In this document: positions 6,289-7,602 of the stretch, one piece after another | Numbering within the stretch: position 1 is the stretch's first letter | Layout of the letters: every line of letters starts with the position of its first letter | Assembly: GCA_022712735.1 (NCBI GenBank) | Contig: JAFLKA010000436.1 | Span: 1 to 7,602, forward strand | Direction of reading: 5' to 3' | Length of the DNA: 7,602 nt | Source: Marinosulfonomonas sp. | Lineage (GTDB): Bacteria; Pseudomonadota; Alphaproteobacteria; Rhodobacterales; Rhodobacteraceae | Made by a program: the position numbers and the translations under genes | The notes under the pieces: generated by a model | What the model was told of the DNA's origin: nothing | Databases searched by the model: none | The model's input: only the letters and a program-made list of their open reading frames with translations

Positions 6289-6313
6289 GTTACCTAGTAT
6301 TTAAGTCGGGATT
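6289..6313 (-). promoter_or_regulatory. Possible IscR-type operator upstream of bolA
   Basis: The minus strand holds CCCGACTTAAATACTAGG. It matches my recollection of the E. coli IscR type-1 consensus at 17 of 25 positions: the left half is good (GACT plus an AT-rich centre) and the right half weak. It overlaps the possible -10 element by three bases and lies 24 bases before the bolA start. An iron-sulfur-responsive site would suit a bolA-grxD cluster, but the match is imperfect and could be chance. Confidence 0.25.
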
Positions 6314-6316
6314 ATG
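6311..6316 (-). promoter_or_regulatory. Candidate -10 element of a bolA promoter
   Basis: The minus strand reads CATAAT, 5 of 6 to the consensus, 45 bases before the bolA ATG. No clear -35 lies 16-18 bases upstream, so the promoter would need an activator. A GANTC site directly abuts it upstream, the arrangement seen at GcrA-dependent promoters. Confidence 0.3.
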
Positions 6317-6320
6317 AGTC
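6316..6320. promoter_or_regulatory. GANTC (CcrM-type) site upstream of bolA
   Basis: GAGTC, 50 bases before the bolA start, sharing one base with the candidate -10 hexamer. It is the second of only two GANTC sites that fall outside genes in this window; both sit at nearly the same distance from the first gene of an operon. Confidence 0.35.
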
Positions 6321-6356
6321 ATGCAAGGGGTGAGCGGTATTGGGCGCACCGGAAGA

Positions 6357-7602
6357 CTAGACCACAGATGCTTCAAAGCTGTTGCGGAAAGTCTCGGACA
6401 ACTCCGACAAGGGTGCGGATACGCCCCCGAAGGTTACGCTATCGCCGCCAAAACGCCCCACCGTCATGATCGGCACACCTGCTGTGCTGGCCGCAATCAT
6501 CAAGGCTTCGGCCTGATCAAAGTTGCAGGCGATCAGATACCGCGCCTGATCTTCGCCAAACAGGGTCGGGGTGTCGGATGCGTCCAGCGTGACGCCCACG
6601 CCCGCGACCTCGGCCATCTCGAACGCGGCCAATGCCAACCCGCCATCCGACAGGTCGGTCACGGATTTGATCATGTCGCGGTTGGCGCGGATGAAAACAC
6701 CTGCGCGGCGCTCGGCCTCTAGGTCCACATGCGGCGCGTCGCCATCTTCACGATTGAACACTTCGGCCAGCAGGGCGGATTGCCCCAGATGCCCATGCGT
6801 TTCACCGATCAGCAAGGCCACATGGCCGTCGCGGGCATCACCGGTGATCATATCGTCGATATGATCAATCAACCCGACCGCGCCAATGGTGGGGGTGGGC
6901 AGAATGCCGGTGCCGTCGGTTTCATTATAGAGCGAAACATTGCCCGAAACGATCGGCATATTCAGCGCCGAAACGGCCTCGGAAATGCCTTTGATCGCGC
7001 CGACAAACTGGCCCATAATCTCGGGTTTTTCGGGGTTGCCGAAATTCATATTGTCGGTGGTGGCCAGCGGGGTTGCGCCCACGGCGCATAGATTGCGGTA
7101 GGCCTCGGCCACGGCTTGTTTGCCGCCTTCAAACGGGTTTGCCATCACGTAACGCGGGGTGACGTCCGATGTGAACGCCAGCGCCTTGTTGGTGCCATGC
7201 ACCCGCACCACGCCAGCCCCGATGCCGGGAACGATGGCGGAATCCGCCATCACCATGGTGTCGTATTGCTCGTATACCCACTGTTTTGATGCGTAATTGG
7301 GCGAGGAGATCAGCCCCCGCAGCCCGTCGATGGGATCAATCTCGGGCACATCGGCCAGCGGTTCCGCGGGTGGGGTTTCCACCCACGGGCGGTCATATTC
7401 CGGCGCATTGCCAGACAGCGCTTTTAGCGGCAGGTCAGCCTTTAACTCGTTGCCATGCATGATGATGAAACGATCCTCGGCGATGGTCTCGCCGACGATG
7501 GCAAAATCCAGATCCCATTTATCGAACACCGCTTTGGCCTCTGCCTCGAGTTCGGGTTTCAGAACCATCAACATGCGTTCTTGGGATTCCGACAGCATCA
7601 TC
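6357..7602 (-). CDS. purL: Phosphoribosylformylglycinamidine synthase subunit PurL (partial, N-terminus beyond window edge)
   Basis: Catalyses the ATP-dependent conversion of FGAR to FGAM in purine synthesis, using ammonia delivered by PurQ with PurS; cytosolic. The 415 or so codons here are the C-terminal part of a family of about 720 residues, so some 300 are missing. The sequence enters at the conserved [13 protein letters not shown], near the end of the first AIRS-like half. The second half follows: [75 protein letters not shown], then [11 protein letters not shown], and [18 protein letters not shown] near the C-terminus. These are the glycine-rich nucleotide and substrate loops of the family. 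The apparent Met pair at the window edge is internal, not the start. The gene precedes bolA in the same direction and may be co-transcribed with it. Confidence 0.96.
   Translation of the reverse strand, partial: MMLSESQERMLMVLKPELEAEAKAVFDKWDLDFAIVGETIAEDRFIIMHGNELKADLPLKALSGNAPEYDRPWVETPPAEPLADVPEIDPIDGLRGLISSPNYASKQWVYEQYDTMVMADSAIVPGIGAGVVRVHGTNKALAFTSDVTPRYVMANPFEGGKQAVAEAYRNLCAVGATPLATTDNMNFGNPEKPEIMGQFVGAIKGISEAVSALNMPIVSGNVSLYNETDGTGILPTPTIGAVGLIDHIDDMITGDARDGHVALLIGETHGHLGQSALLAEVFNREDGDAPHVDLEAERRAGVFIRANRDMIKSVTDLSDGGLALAAFEMAEVAGVGVTLDASDTPTLFGEDQARYLIACNFDQAEALMIAASTAGVPIMTVGRFGGDSVTFGGVSAPLSELSETFRNSFEASVV

Noticed and set aside
6320..6356. Possible terminator after purL
   Set aside because: Only 4-base GGTG/CACC arms around a long loop and no T-run; too weak to call.
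7599..7601. ATG at the window edge as the purL start
   Set aside because: The sequence there is an internal PurL motif ([10 protein letters not shown]) and the family has about 300 residues before it, so the gene continues outside the window.

Overview
The window looks like chromosomal DNA from an alphaproteobacterium of the Rhodobacterales (Roseobacter group). The reasons are the moderately high GC content, the gene content (a ZauP-ZapA pair beside transketolase; purL-bolA-grxD), the frequent GTG/TTG starts and the scarcity of GANTC sites expected of a CcrM-bearing lineage. It is mostly housekeeping sequence. I see no mobile element, CRISPR array, tRNA or rRNA, and no gene-free stretch longer than about 200 bases.

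Layout: (1) 1-1887, minus: transketolase, cut at its C-terminus by the window edge. (2) 1888-2088: divergent regulatory region. (3) 2089-2963, plus: a two-gene cell-division operon, a ZauP-like coiled-coil protein overlapping zapA by one base. (4) 2964-3875, minus: an EamA/DMT-family permease whose stop codon abuts the zapA stop. (5) 3876-4033: a second divergent region holding a perfect 13-bp palindrome. (6) 4034-5323, plus: a soluble protein with an Aer-like PAS domain and a long helical C-terminal part of unknown function. (7) 5320-6265, minus: bolA, a small single-pass membrane protein and the monothiol glutaredoxin grxD, overlapping or closely spaced. (8) 6357-7602, minus: the C-terminal part of purL, upstream of bolA in the same direction.

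How the genes fit together: ZauP and ZapA should act together at the FtsZ ring. BolA and the CGFS glutaredoxin should form a [2Fe-2S]-bridged complex for iron-sulfur handling, with the small membrane protein as a candidate third partner. Transketolase and PurL serve the pentose-phosphate and purine pathways.

The least explained items are the PAS protein, whose C-terminal part seems to hold two degenerate copies of a chemoreceptor hairpin-tip motif, and two 8-base homopolymers placed where a -1 slip would matter. A8 at the end of the PAS domain would give a PAS-only product. G8 at the zauP/zapA junction would give a ZauP-ZapA fusion. All similarity statements are by eye; no search was run.
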